Of a stretch of DNA of 64,000 bases, positions 14,001 through 25,003 are shown one piece after another. The stretch lies in contig NC_086247.1 of the NCBI RefSeq assembly GCF_021018805.1, forward strand, positions 135,759,602-135,823,601, in the 5' to 3' direction. The notes under the pieces are model-generated. The model was not told the origin of the DNA. It saw nothing but the letters and a program-made list of their open reading frames with translations, and ran no database searches. Both the position numbers and the translations under genes were made by a program. Position 1 is the first letter of the stretch; each line of letters begins with the position of its first letter. This stretch comes from Prinia subflava. Lineage: Eukaryota; Chordata; Aves; Passeriformes; Cisticolidae.

Positions 14001-15621
14001 AAATGCAAACAGTACGGGCATCAATTCTGCAGCACCTAACATTGCATTCTACAGCCATAACCCTCTCAGATGCTGTTACTTGACACAGTACACAACAACT
14101 CATCTGTTCCAGCGTTCTTGAAAGAAGCCTATTAGCCCGACACATCCAGATCATCTGGAGAGCTTGTGGTTTTCCACAGCCACAGAAATCCAGTTCCTTG
14201 GTTTTCATGTCATGCACTTTCTTGGAGTTACTAACATATCAATGTCTCACAGGCTGTCAGACCACAATCAGGTTCTGTACACACAGCTCTGACTGTGCTG
14301 CAGCATCATCTAGCAAACCCGTTACCTTGCAGTGGATATAATGTTCTTAGTTCTCTACAGTAAAGCCACACAAACACATTAGAGCCTGGTTCACTATAAA
14401 GCTCATGTGCCATAAGAAAGGCCTAACACAGTACTGAAGAAAATATCCCTCTCAGACATTTTTCAGGTTATAAATTTATCCACCATGCTGGCCAGCAAGT
14501 CCTACACATTAACTCTCCCTCAAGAACCTGAGCTCCCAGGGCCTATTCCACTGCCTCAGAGAGTGCTCAGAGAACCTTTCTGTGTTTGTTTCCCTACTCT
14601 GCACAGGCCTAGCATATCTTTCAAAACCAGCCCCTCCAAAGCCTTATGCAGACCTTCCTTGGTCCTGACACACAACACAGGGCTCCACACAGCTCAATTC
14701 CAGCAACGCAGCTCAAATACAGCAATACATCCTAATACATCTTCACAAACAACATTACCTAAAAATTTCCTGATCACATCCTTTGTATCCAAGATCTGTA
14801 TCACAAAGTTTCAAAATACATTCAGAGGCTTCTAGTGCCTTCCTGGATGCAAGCCAGAAAAGTGGAGGAACAAATAACTCCCTTGAAGCCATGTTAAAGA
14901 GTTATAATCAAAAGCATAGTTTGGGAAGGAGATCCACAGGTTCAATTCACGCGAAGTTGATTCATCCAAAGCATATCATATTCATAAAGGTATCAACTAC
15001 TAAAAGCTGTAAGAGATGATAACATTAACCTGACCCATTCATTTGTCCACCATACCAACTTGTAGCTCCTGAGATCTTGGAATTTTTCCAAAAACTTAAC
15101 ATCACATTTCTATGTTCTCATTCTCAGGTAACAGGTCATCACGTTACTGAGTCTGCACAGCCTCTGGTTTAATTCTGCTGCTTCACCTAAGTTTTTAGAT
15201 TATTTGGCCCCGATTCCTTTTTTGGTTTGAAATTGGCTGTATTGAAGTGATTACTGAAATTATTATTACATCTGATCTATCAAGAGGTTATGATTCTGTT
15301 TTCTTCAGAAACCACTTGGGGGACAGGGAAATGCAACCTTTCTCAAGCCAAAGGTCACATTCCCATTCTGCTAGGTCAAACTTCTTGAAAACAGCAATGT
15401 TTTAAATGAGTCATTTACGTTAATCACACTATCAATTTAAGAACCACCACAGAAAGGGAAGGCAGAGCAATTCCCACATTGGTCAGAACAGCAGCAGTAA
15501 CAAAACAAAGATGCAAGACTTCCTCATGCTATGTTACTATTAGATCTAATAAAAACCCAAATAGATAGAATGTGTCCTTGTATAAAAATCAGATACTTCT
15601 TAATCTAGGTGCTCAGCCCTA

Positions 15622-15672
15622 ACACTTGGGGGTTGGACAAGAAGGGACCTTCCAATCTCAACCACTCCTTGA
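15622..15672 (+). mobile_element. Short CR1-type 3' tail fragment
   Basis: The segment has the order typical of the CR1 3' end in sense orientation: GGGGGTTGGAC, then GGACCTTCCAA, then CTCAACCA. It lacks the middle part and a clear terminal ATTCTATG octamer repeat, so it is either a decayed 5'-truncated CR1 or the tail of a CR1-mobilised SINE. Confidence 0.5.
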
Positions 15673-18600
15673 GCATTTGTAGATTGTTCAACCAATCCAT
15701 CTTTGAAGTCAGTTATTTAACAGCCAAGACAGTCACAATCTTTTTTTTACTTTGTCATTCCTCATTCAAAACCACAACAAAAATCACATCGCCTAGGACA
15801 TCTTCTATCTCAGCAATTAATATCAGAAAACACTACAGCAACTCAAACCTAACACCTTACCAGAGCTGGATGACAATGCCAGGAGGCTTCCACAAGGCCC
15901 TCAAAATGACACAACACAAAATCCATACTCCTGCAAGCATAGAGCAGCAACAAAACAAAAACCCACTCATCTCTCTCCAATTTCAGTGAAAAATCCACAC
16001 GCCAGAGGCATCACCAAAGCATGTTTGAGAGCTACAGCACCTCCCACAATGCCTTCTGCATCTTGTCAGTTCAGGTCAACATCAGCTTCTGACATCGAAT
16101 ATGAGTTCAACAATCAGTGCCACAATTCTCCCATCAAACCCCAAGCTGCTTTAATGCCTTAAGGAAGCATTGGAGTCATTCCCTATATTTTTTCAAAACA
16201 CAAGATGACATGTTTAGAAGAAATCTGGCAGCCCTGATACACTACTGCTAACAAACACAGTTGAGCATCCATATCTCAGATGCGGAAGTTACATCCGGCA
16301 CAAAGGAGAAGTGCTCCCTCTCCCAGAAGTACATGAAGGAAGAAGGGATTATCAGGACACGACACAAGGCAATGAAATAGGAAGGGGTGGGAGGAAAGGC
16401 AAGCTTTGATGAATGGAACATAATTAAACAGTTCAAAGGTGTGGCCATAAAGGCTACTGTCACACACACAGTTAACTCTTGCTGACAAGAAAACCACTTG
16501 AACTCAGGGAAGGAAACCTGCAGTATCAGAACGGCAAAAAGTGAAATTAGAGCACTGTAGTAAAAAGCATCCCAACTAAAACAATAGTGACATACAAAAT
16601 GAATAAGCTCCATTAAACCATAGTATTAAAAAATAGCAGAAGACCTGAAGAAACATGCTAACATCACATTGAGCCATTATGGTAAAAGACAGCTTTATGT
16701 TGAGACATCCAAGTGGGAGACAGCACACCTGAGATTTGTGCACTTCCCATGATCCTGTCACCAGACCAATTACCCTTCTCCTAAGGTAACTTACACAGCA
16801 GCAGCTGCCCAGCGAGTCACTGCAAGACAACATCCCTTCACGATTACACGGGTGACACGAGGAGCTTGTTGCAAGTTTCAGATATAGGTCAGAGCCGGAT
16901 ACAGTGTGAAAGAACCTGGAAATCCACACAGCATTTTCCAATCTTAGCAATTCCTCTTGAAGCTCAACTTCCAACACTGCATACATACTCCATTATTCCT
17001 CTCACAGGTCTATTCTGCTGCATGTGTAAAGTATCAGCACTATGCACACTTCCAGTCTGGGCCATAATGACATGATGAGTGACCACTTTAAACAAAATAC
17101 ACCTCAAACAAACAAAAAAACCTTGGTTTCATTTGTGTTGCACTTCCACCAACTTTTTACTTGCCCCCACTGTAAGTGATAAAAGTCTTCCACTATGACT
17201 AGCAGGAAAAATGTGAGCTAGAAGAATAATTACTTGTTAAAATTAACATTTTGCTAAACATACAGGGCAAGGTACAGATTCGGCCCTAGAAAAAAGGACT
17301 GTGGAAGATGTTAACAAAGAGTTGCATACCAGACCTGAACATCACTAACAGAAACAAAGTTTTGCACTCCAACATTATCTAACACTAAAATTGTCTTTGA
17401 GAATTAACATCTAGATTTTTAGGGTCTTGAAAATGAAATATGAATAGCAGTGCTTGCTGTGTTGTATAGATGATGGTATTCCATAGTATTTAACACCAGA
17501 TGCTTAAGAGGGAGTGAAGGAAAGAAAGAGATTAAACGGAATCAGAACAACCAAAGCCAATAGCTTACAAAACTGGACCTTTATCTATTGCAGACATCTT
17601 CCCTCTCTTTTTAGACATGGCCTTAATGAAATGCATTTATTACTCTCAAAATCTACATCAGAATAAACTTCAAGGTTGGTAGGGAAGCCATTTAAGTGGG
17701 ATCACTCACCAGAATATAGTACTGGAGAGAGAAGGTGCTAGGGGTACAGAATGTACTAGGAGACAGAGAAAGAGCAAAATGTCTTTGGGAGACTCTGGGT
17801 TAAGTAACAGCATAAAAAGAATTGTGTATTTTATTATTGAAGAGAAGAACACTGGAAGAAAGTAAAAAAAATTGTTAAGATGCATGTAGAGACACTGAGC
17901 AAGGTCACACACAGAGCAGAGCACTTAGAGATAAGAAAGGGCATCACATGGGAGCCCAGACAAGTGATACAAGTTGAAGATGCCAAGCGGCAGTGAAACC
18001 AGCAACCACATCTAAGATGTACACAAGAACCATGGGATAAAAGTGTTTCTAACAGGAGTTCGTGTCCTGAACACACTGGCATGAAAAATTACCTGAAGGT
18101 ACATAATAAATTCTTTAAGATAATCTCAGGTGTTACTTATCAAAGAGAGGTGAAAACCACACATAATAACCAAGATACATGAAAAGTAAACAAATATAAC
18201 AACCTACAAGCCATTAACACAGCAAAGGGTCACTGTCTACCACATGGCATGAGTGAGAGAAAATATGAGCCGCAACACGTGGTGATGCACACACAATCTA
18301 AAGATAAGGAACTAGCAGCTATGCAGAATGAGGGAAAGGTGGGAAACTGCCACACCGACGATATGAATGGGAAGTGTGAAAACCCCAGAAGCTACTTCTA
18401 TCTGGCTATAGATGCATTTGGAGAAAATAAGGTATGTTCAGGAAAGCAACAGGCAGTAGGAACACACAAAGGTACAGTGGGAGAGGGAGAGCTGATTTAC
18501 GGTGGGGCAGGAAGGAGAAGCAACAGAGCAGTACCTGAAGCAGAGGAGAGCCCCCGCGGTGAGAGGGGAGAGGCTGGAAAGGGACAGACGCGTTGCCCCG

Positions 18601-18781
18601 ATCGGCGGGAGCCGGGGCCCGGGGGGCCAGGGCAGGAGGACGGTGACAGCGCCAGGCGAGCGGGCGAGGGGCCGGCGGGGGGAGCCGGGCAGCTGCGCTG
18701 GGAGCCAGGGGCGCCGGTGACCGGCGGGGCCCGCGGGCACGGGCCAGGGCAGGGGGCGGCGGCGGGCGGGCTCGGTCCCTC

Positions 18782-18790
18782 GCTCACCTG
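18782..18790 (-). other. DNAJC1: Splice donor of DNAJC1 exon 1
   Basis: On the minus strand the exon ends CAG and the intron begins GTGAGC, a strong U2-type donor. The exon closes exactly between codons (phase 0) after GVQQ, the same place the human protein continues with the next J-domain segment. Confidence 0.92.
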
Positions 18791-18955
18791 CTGCACCCCC
18801 AGGAAGTCGTAGAAGTTCCGCGGCACCTCCTCCACCAGGTCGAAGAGCTCCAGGTCGCCGCTGTCCCAGGCGCGGGCGCGGGGCGCAAGCAGCGCCAGCA
18901 GTGCCAGGAGCGGCAGCAGCAGCCGAGGGCGCGGCGCGGGCCGCAGGCGGGCCAT
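18788..18955 (-). CDS. DNAJC1: DNAJC1 coding exon 1 (ER membrane DnaJ/Hsp40 co-chaperone), partial
   Basis: DNAJC1 (ERdj1/HTJ1) is a J-domain protein of the ER membrane that recruits the Hsp70 chaperone BiP. This exon gives 56 residues in phase 0. Residues 1-11 (MARLRPAPRPR) are basic, residues 12-24 are a Leu/Ala hydrophobic core, and cleavage is likely before or near W30, so it reads as a signal peptide. Residues from W30 (DSGDLELFDLVEEV) and the closing NFYDFLGVQQ closely match human DNAJC1; NFYDFLGV is helix I of the J domain. The HPD motif, transmembrane segment and SANT domains must be in later exons outside the window. I chose the ATG at 18,955 because it has G at -3 and G at +4 and directly precedes the signal peptide. 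The frame stays open upstream to an ATG at 19,141, but that 62-residue Pro/Arg/Ala-rich extension would bury the signal peptide. The leader is shorter than the human one. Confidence 0.93.
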
Positions 18956-19103
18956 GACCCCGCCTGCGGTGGCGGCACCGGAACGGTGGCGGAACGGCGA
19001 CGTGCCCGGGAGGCTCCGCGGAGGCCGCGCTCGCCGCGGCTGCCGCTCCGCACTGAGGGGACGCGCGAGGCCCGGCCCGGCCCCGGCAGCGGCGGTCCCA
19101 CGG

Positions 19104-19125
19104 CGGGGGAGGGGGGAGGGGGGAG
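19104..19125 (+). promoter_or_regulatory. DNAJC1: G-rich tract beside the DNAJC1 start region (Sp/KLF/MAZ-type)
   Basis: Three runs of five to six G separated by single A bases lie on the plus (template) strand 150-170 bp upstream of the start codon. It can bind Sp, KLF or MAZ factors and might form a G-quadruplex, although only three G runs are present. Confidence 0.5.
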
Positions 19126-19137
19126 CTCCCCGCCCGG

Positions 19138-19170
19138 CCAATCGCAGCCTCCGCGGCTCGTGACGTCACG
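19138..19170 (-). promoter_or_regulatory. DNAJC1: CCAAT box plus palindromic CRE in the DNAJC1 promoter
   Basis: A CCAAT pentamer (19,138-19,142, plus-strand orientation) sits 16 bp from the 12-bp perfect palindrome CGTGACGTCACG (19,159-19,170), which holds a full CRE (TGACGTCA) for CREB/ATF-family bZIP factors. NF-Y binds CCAAT. Both are about 185-215 bp upstream of the start codon, a usual distance for such boxes, so transcription probably starts roughly between 19,040 and 19,110 (inference). CCAAT followed by N8 and CCGCG is one substitution and one base of spacing away from the ER stress element CCAAT-N9-CCACG. Confidence 0.65.
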
Positions 19171-19260
19171 CGCCCCGGCAACCGCCGGCGCTGGCGCAGT
19201 GGAGAGGCCGGAGGGGGAAGGGCGCGAGCGGCTCCCGGCGCGAGCTGTGTGCGCGCGGAC

Positions 19261-19274
19261 GCCCCGCCCCGCCC
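19261..19274 (-). promoter_or_regulatory. DNAJC1: Tandem GC boxes upstream of DNAJC1
   Basis: Overlapping CCCCGCCC units on the plus strand (GGGCGGGG on the gene's strand) match Sp1/KLF sites about 310 bp upstream of the start codon, within the CpG island. Confidence 0.55.
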
Positions 19275-19323
19275 TTCCCCGGCTCGCGCTGTTCCCGCCG
19301 GGAGCAGCGGGAGCGCCGCCACA

Positions 19324-19388
19324 GGGCTGTGGGGACACGGGGCTGCGGGGACACGGGGCTGTGGGACACGGAGACCCGGGGACACGGG
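19324..19388 (+). repeat. GC-rich minisatellite, unit about 15-16 bp, four copies
   Basis: Four imperfect copies of a unit like GGGGCTGCGGGGACAC follow each other; the last is the most changed. The array is inside the CpG island about 370-430 bp upstream of the DNAJC1 start codon, so copy-number change could alter promoter spacing or methylation. Confidence 0.8.
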
Positions 19389-19470
19389 CAGAGCTCCGGT
19401 TCCTCGCGGCTGCCGCGGTGGCCGTGGAACCGCGGTGTCTGCGGGGCCAGCGGGCGGCTCCGAGCGCTAA

Positions 19471-22400
19471 ATCTTTCGATTTTCTGTCTTCATTAACTCC
19501 TCAAGGGCGTGTTTGATTCCTGTAACCTATTTTAGCCTAAAATCGCTCCACCCTGTTGTTAGTATCAACGCAATTTTTAAGGTGTTGTCCCTGTATCTTT
19601 CGTTCTTTCCTTGCCTAAATTAATTTGAAATGTTTCACCTGGGACGCTAGATGAGAAATTAGATGGAAACTTAATGGCCGAACAATACAAATTATCAGCA
19701 TTAAATCATTTTTCTCTGGCACGGACGGACTCCTCGGCACACCCCATCTGTTTCATCTCTCTCGAAACTAGGCCTGGTTAATAACTCACGATGGGAATGT
19801 TTTTTAAAAAAAGAGAGATTCACTCATCTGAAAAATATCCATGAACTAAATTTTAAAAAATAGGGTTTGCAATTTAAGAAAAAAATCCCAAATGCCAATT
19901 TTATCTGCACCTGAATTCACCTAAGAGGAGCTAGCTACATTTATAGAATCCATGTACAGTAGTGCACTTCCTTGGGTACTCCATGGGAATATCAAGATGT
20001 GGCTTTAAAATACACTCTGCTCAGTTCTGAGTAAGGACTTGAACCAACATAACCATTATCAATTTTCCAACTCATAAAGTATGGAGTAGTCTTAGGTATT
20101 CTCTACTATTGAAACTGTTCCCTTTTGTATAAACTATTTAAATATTAATTAGATTGATATTTAAACTCATGTTTCCATATCCCATATGCATGCCCACTGG
20201 GCTTTTAGGATCACAATTCTGCCTCCGGCTCTGCTTTCTGAAAAGAGTTCTAACCCATTTGCCAGGAAATTATAATTTAGCCAACAGTGTCTTATGTAGA
20301 CCCTTTTAACTTACCCTTCACAAAAAGATGCACTTAACTGTTCATTCTTATCATCTTAAAAAAATAAGGTGATCCCACTTGATCATAAAGCCCAAAAAAT
20401 CCTTTTCTAGAGAATGACAAAGTAAAGAGAAAGTCATGGAGTAGTTAATTTAACAGCTGCTTTGTTTGGCTGCAGCAAATGAACCTGGTATAGATCGGTT
20501 TCTTCCCACGTCCTTGCTTTGTTAATCTGCTTTGCATGCCAGTATCCACAGTATAAATTTGTTGCTCTGTATATTTACATTATTCTTCCTTTCAAGTCTC
20601 AAGCTTTATTGCACAAAAATACCAGCTTTGGATTCAAAACATTTCGTACTCATAAGGTTGTAGAACAAAGTTTAAAGATGCAAAGTAGCCTCGGAAACTA
20701 GGGGTAAATAAAGAGTAAAATAAGGTAGCATTATTTTTATACCAGGTGAAAGATTTTTTAAAATGTGAGATCAGTGACATTTCATTCCCTTTAATAAATA
20801 CTTCCAAATTCTCCTTTTCTTTTGACTTGTTCTGCATTTTTCATACCTACTTCCTCTTGCCTCATTAGCTTCTAAGCCTCCTTAGGTAAGCTGATCTAGT
20901 GTGATGATGAACCTTGATAAGAAACATTTGTTATTTTGATCTTACTTTTCAGCATTTGGAATTGGTCATGAAAAATTACTACTTTCAAAACCCACCTCTG
21001 GCTGCTCTTTCTGAAACTGTTAAAAAAAGCCTTCAAAAAACCTGTTAAAAACAGGTCCCTTATTCCATTCTACTGAGACCAGGGAAACGCTGGTCCTAAC
21101 ACTGATCACAAATTGCAGGTGGCTTGTGATACCAATGCTTCTGAGAACACAGCAGATAATAGCTATTTTGAAAGAAATACTTCAGAATTCTTCAGATAAA
21201 TTATGGTTTCTTTTAGTCAAGAGGAATGTGAATTTGGAAAGAATAATAGGAGAAAAAAATGCACTAATGTTAATGGGATTATGATTATCTAAAATACATA
21301 TTTAAGAGAGCTCTTAATTTAAGTCAGCATAGTTAAATTATTCCAATTGGTTTTAACAATGTGAGAAATTTGAAACTCATTTTTATTCTGCTCCTTAAAT
21401 CATTGGAATAGAAGGCCTAATACTGTATGGAACATTTCCAAAAGGGATTTTTTTAAAATTCTACACTATGAGATTAGTTTAAATGTTTCCATTAAAGTTG
21501 TTCTGTACTCCAAGCATAAATACTGAAATTTTGGGAAGAAAATGCTGAAAATACTATTAAAATGCTATAAGTGCCTCCATAATAATGACATTGTCTCATT
21601 CTTCTGTTTTCTTCTTTAAAGTCATGAGAGTGAGTCATAAAGAGTATTTTCCCCTTCTCCAGCATTTCAATTAATCCAAGTTACATTAGGCCTCCCCAAT
21701 ATAAAAAAGAATCAGTTAAATCACAAATCTGTTCTCTCTCTTGCCTTCAGAGAAAGACTTAATATATAAAACAAACATAATCAGATTCAGCAGTGCTTGG
21801 CCTCTCTATGAGCCTGCAACTGCACGTGAGACATCACAGGCTGGTGATGACGATTTAAATCTCGCTTTTGCAAGCTCTGACGCAAAGGTAGGGGGAGGGT
21901 AGAAGATTACACATGGCTTTTTCATCATTGTCTAGAATTACTCCTGCTAGGAAGTATTAGTATTTTTTCCTGTGACTCAGCCGTGACATTTAAATTGCTA
22001 GAGGATCAGAGAAGTTCTTAATCCTGTATGTAGTCTCTGCAGATGGGCAGGTCCTTTAGCTTAAGAATATAGAGAGATATGAAGATGAGGATAGCATTTT
22101 CTTTCTGTGTCCCAGGTTTGCCCACACATGCAGACAGGTGTCACTGAAACAGGTCCACTTGGTCATGAAGCTCTACTTTACAAGGCATAAGGGAAAGAGG
22201 CATATACAGAAATAATTTGTTTAAATAAATCTCTGTTCTGAGGCTAATTGACAATAGCACCCAAGGCCCGAGGCATGAACCAGTTATTATTAGCGTTTTG
22301 AACACCACTGAAAGACCAACATGCTTCATAAGCCCAGTAGGATTCACACGATCCTCTTCTGAATAGCTAAACAGCCGGCGATTTCGGTGTCTCAAATGAA

Positions 22401-22499
22401 TAGCAGACGTGTAGGGGAAAGAGCTTATTAAGGGACCATCCCTTTTCCTCCTAAAGATGAAGCCTTATGTCCAGCATTTGAAGAGCCTGCCTGCTCTGG
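19471..22499. other. Proximal upstream flank of DNAJC1, no gene seen
   Basis: AT-rich unique sequence follows the CpG island. I found no exon, repeat family or RNA gene. The part from about 21,780 to 22,060 has a mixed composition and contains a TGACTCAGC element, so it is the most enhancer-like piece. The open frames are short and unrecognised. Confidence 0.6.
21973..21981 (+). promoter_or_regulatory. TGACTCAGC motif (AP-1 / MARE half-site / antioxidant response type)
   Basis: The 9-mer contains a full AP-1 site (TGACTCA) and fits the TGACnnnGC pattern bound by NRF/small-MAF dimers. A single 9-mer match can occur by chance in 64 kb, so support is weak. Confidence 0.3.
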
Positions 22500-23260
22500 G
22501 TGTGTTCCAGTTCTCCCCTGGCTGGTCGGTGTAGGTGCTCGGGGTGGGTCCGTACAGACTCAGCGCGCCTCGCTGTGCTCACAAAGCTGGCGAGAGTTTC
22601 CTGCGCCCTCCCCCCAGCCCGGGCGCCGGTCCCCACCTCTGCGCCGCTGTTCGCTGCCTCCTCGGCTGTGCTAATTCAACTCTTTGTGGGCCACATTATA
22701 AATCAAATGACTGAGATGGTCCAGCTTAAAAGAAAAATAAAATAAAATTTAAAAAGAAACACACACACCACAGCAAAGCTACTCGCGCACAGTCATACGT
22801 ACGCACGGAAAACCCCAGATGTTTCACTGATCCAATTTACAACTCAAGCCACGAACAGCTGCACTCGCACAATCACGGGGACAGCGAGCCCCGATGAGGG
22901 AGCAAGAACAAGAGAGCAGAGCAGGCAGGAAACTGCCCGACTTAAAGTGGCTTTTCCACTGGAAAAAAAACCCCGCTGTACAGCCAGAGCCGGGGAGCTG
23001 CTGCCGTGGCAGGCTGAGCAGAGCGGGGCAGGGATTGTCTCCCGGCCGGCAGGAACGCCGCAGGGCTCGCCCCGGAAGGGAAGGTTCTGCTCCGAGCAGT
23101 GCCGCCGTGCCCCATCCCCACAGGCCAGTGGCCTGCTTATTGCCTTTTTAAGGGATTTCTTCCCAAAGTCCGATCGTTTTGCAGATGCAGTTTAGAGTTT
23201 AGCCACGTGAACAGGCGGATGGAATGGAGACCGAGAGAAGATGATATCCAGTGTGGCAGA
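22500..23260. promoter_or_regulatory. Second, weaker CpG-rich block about 3.5 kb upstream of DNAJC1
   Basis: CpGs are frequent here compared with the surrounding tens of kilobases, with two peaks (22,510-22,675 and 22,780-23,110) and a CpG-free gap at about 22,680-22,750. GC content is moderately high. It could be an alternative promoter, the start of a non-coding RNA, or a CpG-rich enhancer. The frames inside it (up to 85 codons) are Arg/Pro/Gly-rich and match nothing I know. No TATA box or clear exon is visible. Confidence 0.5.
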
Positions 23261-24586
23261 GGGGAAAGGACAGGACCACTTCATAGCAACCCTGCCCCCT
23301 GAAATATTTGTCAGGAATATGCCATTTGTGTGCACCAGCTGTTACCTTAGGCCAGACATAAGTCAAAGTAATGAGAAAGAAATGTAGGAACGGGAAGAGA
23401 AGCAAAAGCAACAGAGCTAAAAACAGAAAGCTATTGCAGTCCATCAGACATGAAAGAATATTATTTAGGAAATAGCTCATTTGTGCCTGGTCTGGGCAGT
23501 TCAGCCATCTCTTTTAGCTACATTAGTCTTTTTTTTTCTTTTTCTTCATGTTCTTTAGTGCCAAAACCCAATGGTGCCTGCTGATCATGCCATATCTTTG
23601 ATGCTGTTTTCCAAACTCAAAAGCTACCTGAAGCCACATTACTATCATACAAGATATGGTAATATACTCAGAGTGTGCTACAGGAAAAGCAAATATCAGC
23701 CATATCCTAATAGTGTAAACCAACATATGAAAGCCCTGTTCATTATAACTGGTCTTTTTCCAGCATAAATATATAATTTTTTGCTGCATGACATGACAAT
23801 AGTCTGTCATTAAATTTTAACATATATGTCTGAAGAAGAACATCAACATGTGGAAGCACTCTCAGGCAGAAGTTTTGGAGGCACAATAATTAGAAGATAG
23901 GACAAAATCAGTGATTAGACAGCTAACAGCATCTTTTTAAACAATTTATTCTTGACACCTTTCAAAATGATCTGTGGGTAGAATTGCAAGTGGGTGACTA
24001 CCAGTGTTAATTTTGTTGTTACTATTCCAAGAATGACATCCTGGCAGTTTATTCACATATCGAGATGCTCAGCATATGCAAACTGAAAACCTCTAGACAA
24101 CTTTTAGAAATATGTACAGCTATTTTAAAAGTTTTATCCAGGGAATGTTATTCTAGTGGCCCAGAATGGGAGCTCTCAATGCATGCATGACATACAGAGA
24201 GAGGCAGATGTAAAGATGCTGTTCAGATTAATATAATTTCCATAGTTAATTTCCAGTAAGAATACTGGAAATTAGGGATTCTCAAGACTACATTACATTC
24301 TCAAGACATTTGTGTTAACCCTACCAAAAAAAACAAAGTAAGAGACATGATTTTGAAGTATTGAAGGTTTCATGCAGTTTTCAAACTATTTTTAATCTAT
24401 TCTGCAGTGACTATCAAAGATTGATGGAACTTGCTCATAGTAGGATTTTTCCTAATTATGTTTGACACGTTAAGTGTTGCTTAGCAGTTTACTATTACTT
24501 GTATTCCATGAAGCAATTAGCATTTATTTTTCATTTTAAGTAAATTTTCCTAAAAGCGTTTTGTAATATTTTTCAAAATTAATTCA

Positions 24587-24598
24587 CCACCAGGGGGC
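24587..24598 (+). promoter_or_regulatory. CTCF core motif
   Basis: CCACCAGGGGGC matches the vertebrate CTCF core CCASYAGRKGGC at every position. It lies in AT-rich sequence, where such a GC-rich 12-mer is unlikely by chance. CTCF sites mark insulators and loop anchors; the orientation is forward, pointing to higher coordinates. Confidence 0.6.
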
Positions 24599-24978
24599 AA
24601 AGAACTATTTCTCCAGAGGGAACGTTTTTATATTGGTTTCATAGATGCGTGACCCTGCCAAGGTCCTTTTCTACTTCAGAGTAATTGCAGATGTGTTTAA
24701 AATAAAAGTGTGCAGACCTAAAAATACATCAGAGGGACATCTTTATCATTTTTGCCAACTTTGACTGCCCTAATGTTGAGACAACTGCTGGGAGAGAGCA
24801 AGCTGGAGGACCAGAAGAGGTGGTACAGGATGGCTGTGACGTGAGCACTGCTTTGGTCCTCTGCACACGTGGCTGTTCTGAGCCTCTGCCAGGAACTGTG
24901 CAGACAGAAATGACATCCATCTAGGCATTAAACCAGGTAACAAAGTAACTCTGGATTGTAAACAGTATATAACACTTA

Positions 24979-25003
24979 TCACAGAATCAGAGAATCATTC
25001 AAT
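24979..25003 (-). mobile_element. Possible decayed CR1/SINE terminal fragment
   Basis: The phrase CACAGAATCAGAGAATCATT resembles the inverted octamer (ATTCTATG)n end of CR1 elements. The sequence beyond it only weakly recalls the CR1 3' UTR, so this is a tentative call. Confidence 0.35.

Larger units (their letters stand above)
1..18787 (-). other. DNAJC1: DNAJC1 intron 1 (5' part, runs off the left edge)
   Basis: Everything to the left of the exon 1 splice donor should be transcribed as intron 1 of DNAJC1 on the minus strand. The sequence is AT-rich and mostly unique. I looked on the minus strand for the next exon, which should encode the KAYRKLS and HPDKN part of the J domain, and did not find it, so the intron probably continues past base 1. 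What I can identify inside it is a long poly(A) tract near 2.8 kb, a tandem GC box near 5.08 kb, an old CR1 LINE remnant near 7.8-8.1 kb and a CR1-type tail near 15.6 kb. The open frames here, including a 152-codon one at 4,247-4,705 on the plus strand, match no family I know and are expected by chance in this much sequence. Large first introns are normal for this gene in vertebrates. Confidence 0.8.
18540..19470. promoter_or_regulatory. DNAJC1: CpG island spanning the DNAJC1 promoter and exon 1
   Basis: GC content and CpG density rise sharply compared with both flanks, and the block covers coding exon 1, the donor site, the 5' UTR and about 500 bp of upstream sequence. This is the usual promoter type of a broadly expressed vertebrate gene. 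No TATA box is evident, so dispersed initiation is likely. The many overlapping long open frames on both strands here (up to 315 codons) come from the scarcity of AT-rich stop codons in GC-rich DNA, not from coding. CpG-island promoters often fire in both directions, so an upstream antisense transcript toward 20 kb is possible, but I see no exon for it. Confidence 0.9.

Noticed and set aside
14930..14955. B-box-like sequence (GGTTCAATTCA) considered as a tRNA gene
   Set aside because: No A box at the right distance and no cloverleaf can be drawn.
16576..16986. 136-codon minus-strand frame on the same strand as DNAJC1, considered as a later exon
   Set aside because: The translation has no J-domain, transmembrane or SANT similarity to DNAJC1.
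1..18787. DNAJC1 exon 2 (KAYRKLS...HPDKN)
   Set aside because: Candidate KAY-encoding words on the minus strand (near 527 and 11,849) are not followed by an HPD-containing sequence, so neither is the exon.
18438..19516. Several overlapping long frames in the CpG island (315, 214, 187, 184 and 176 codons)
   Set aside because: They are by-products of GC-rich DNA with few stop codons. Only the 56-codon segment of the 214-codon frame matches a real protein, DNAJC1 exon 1.
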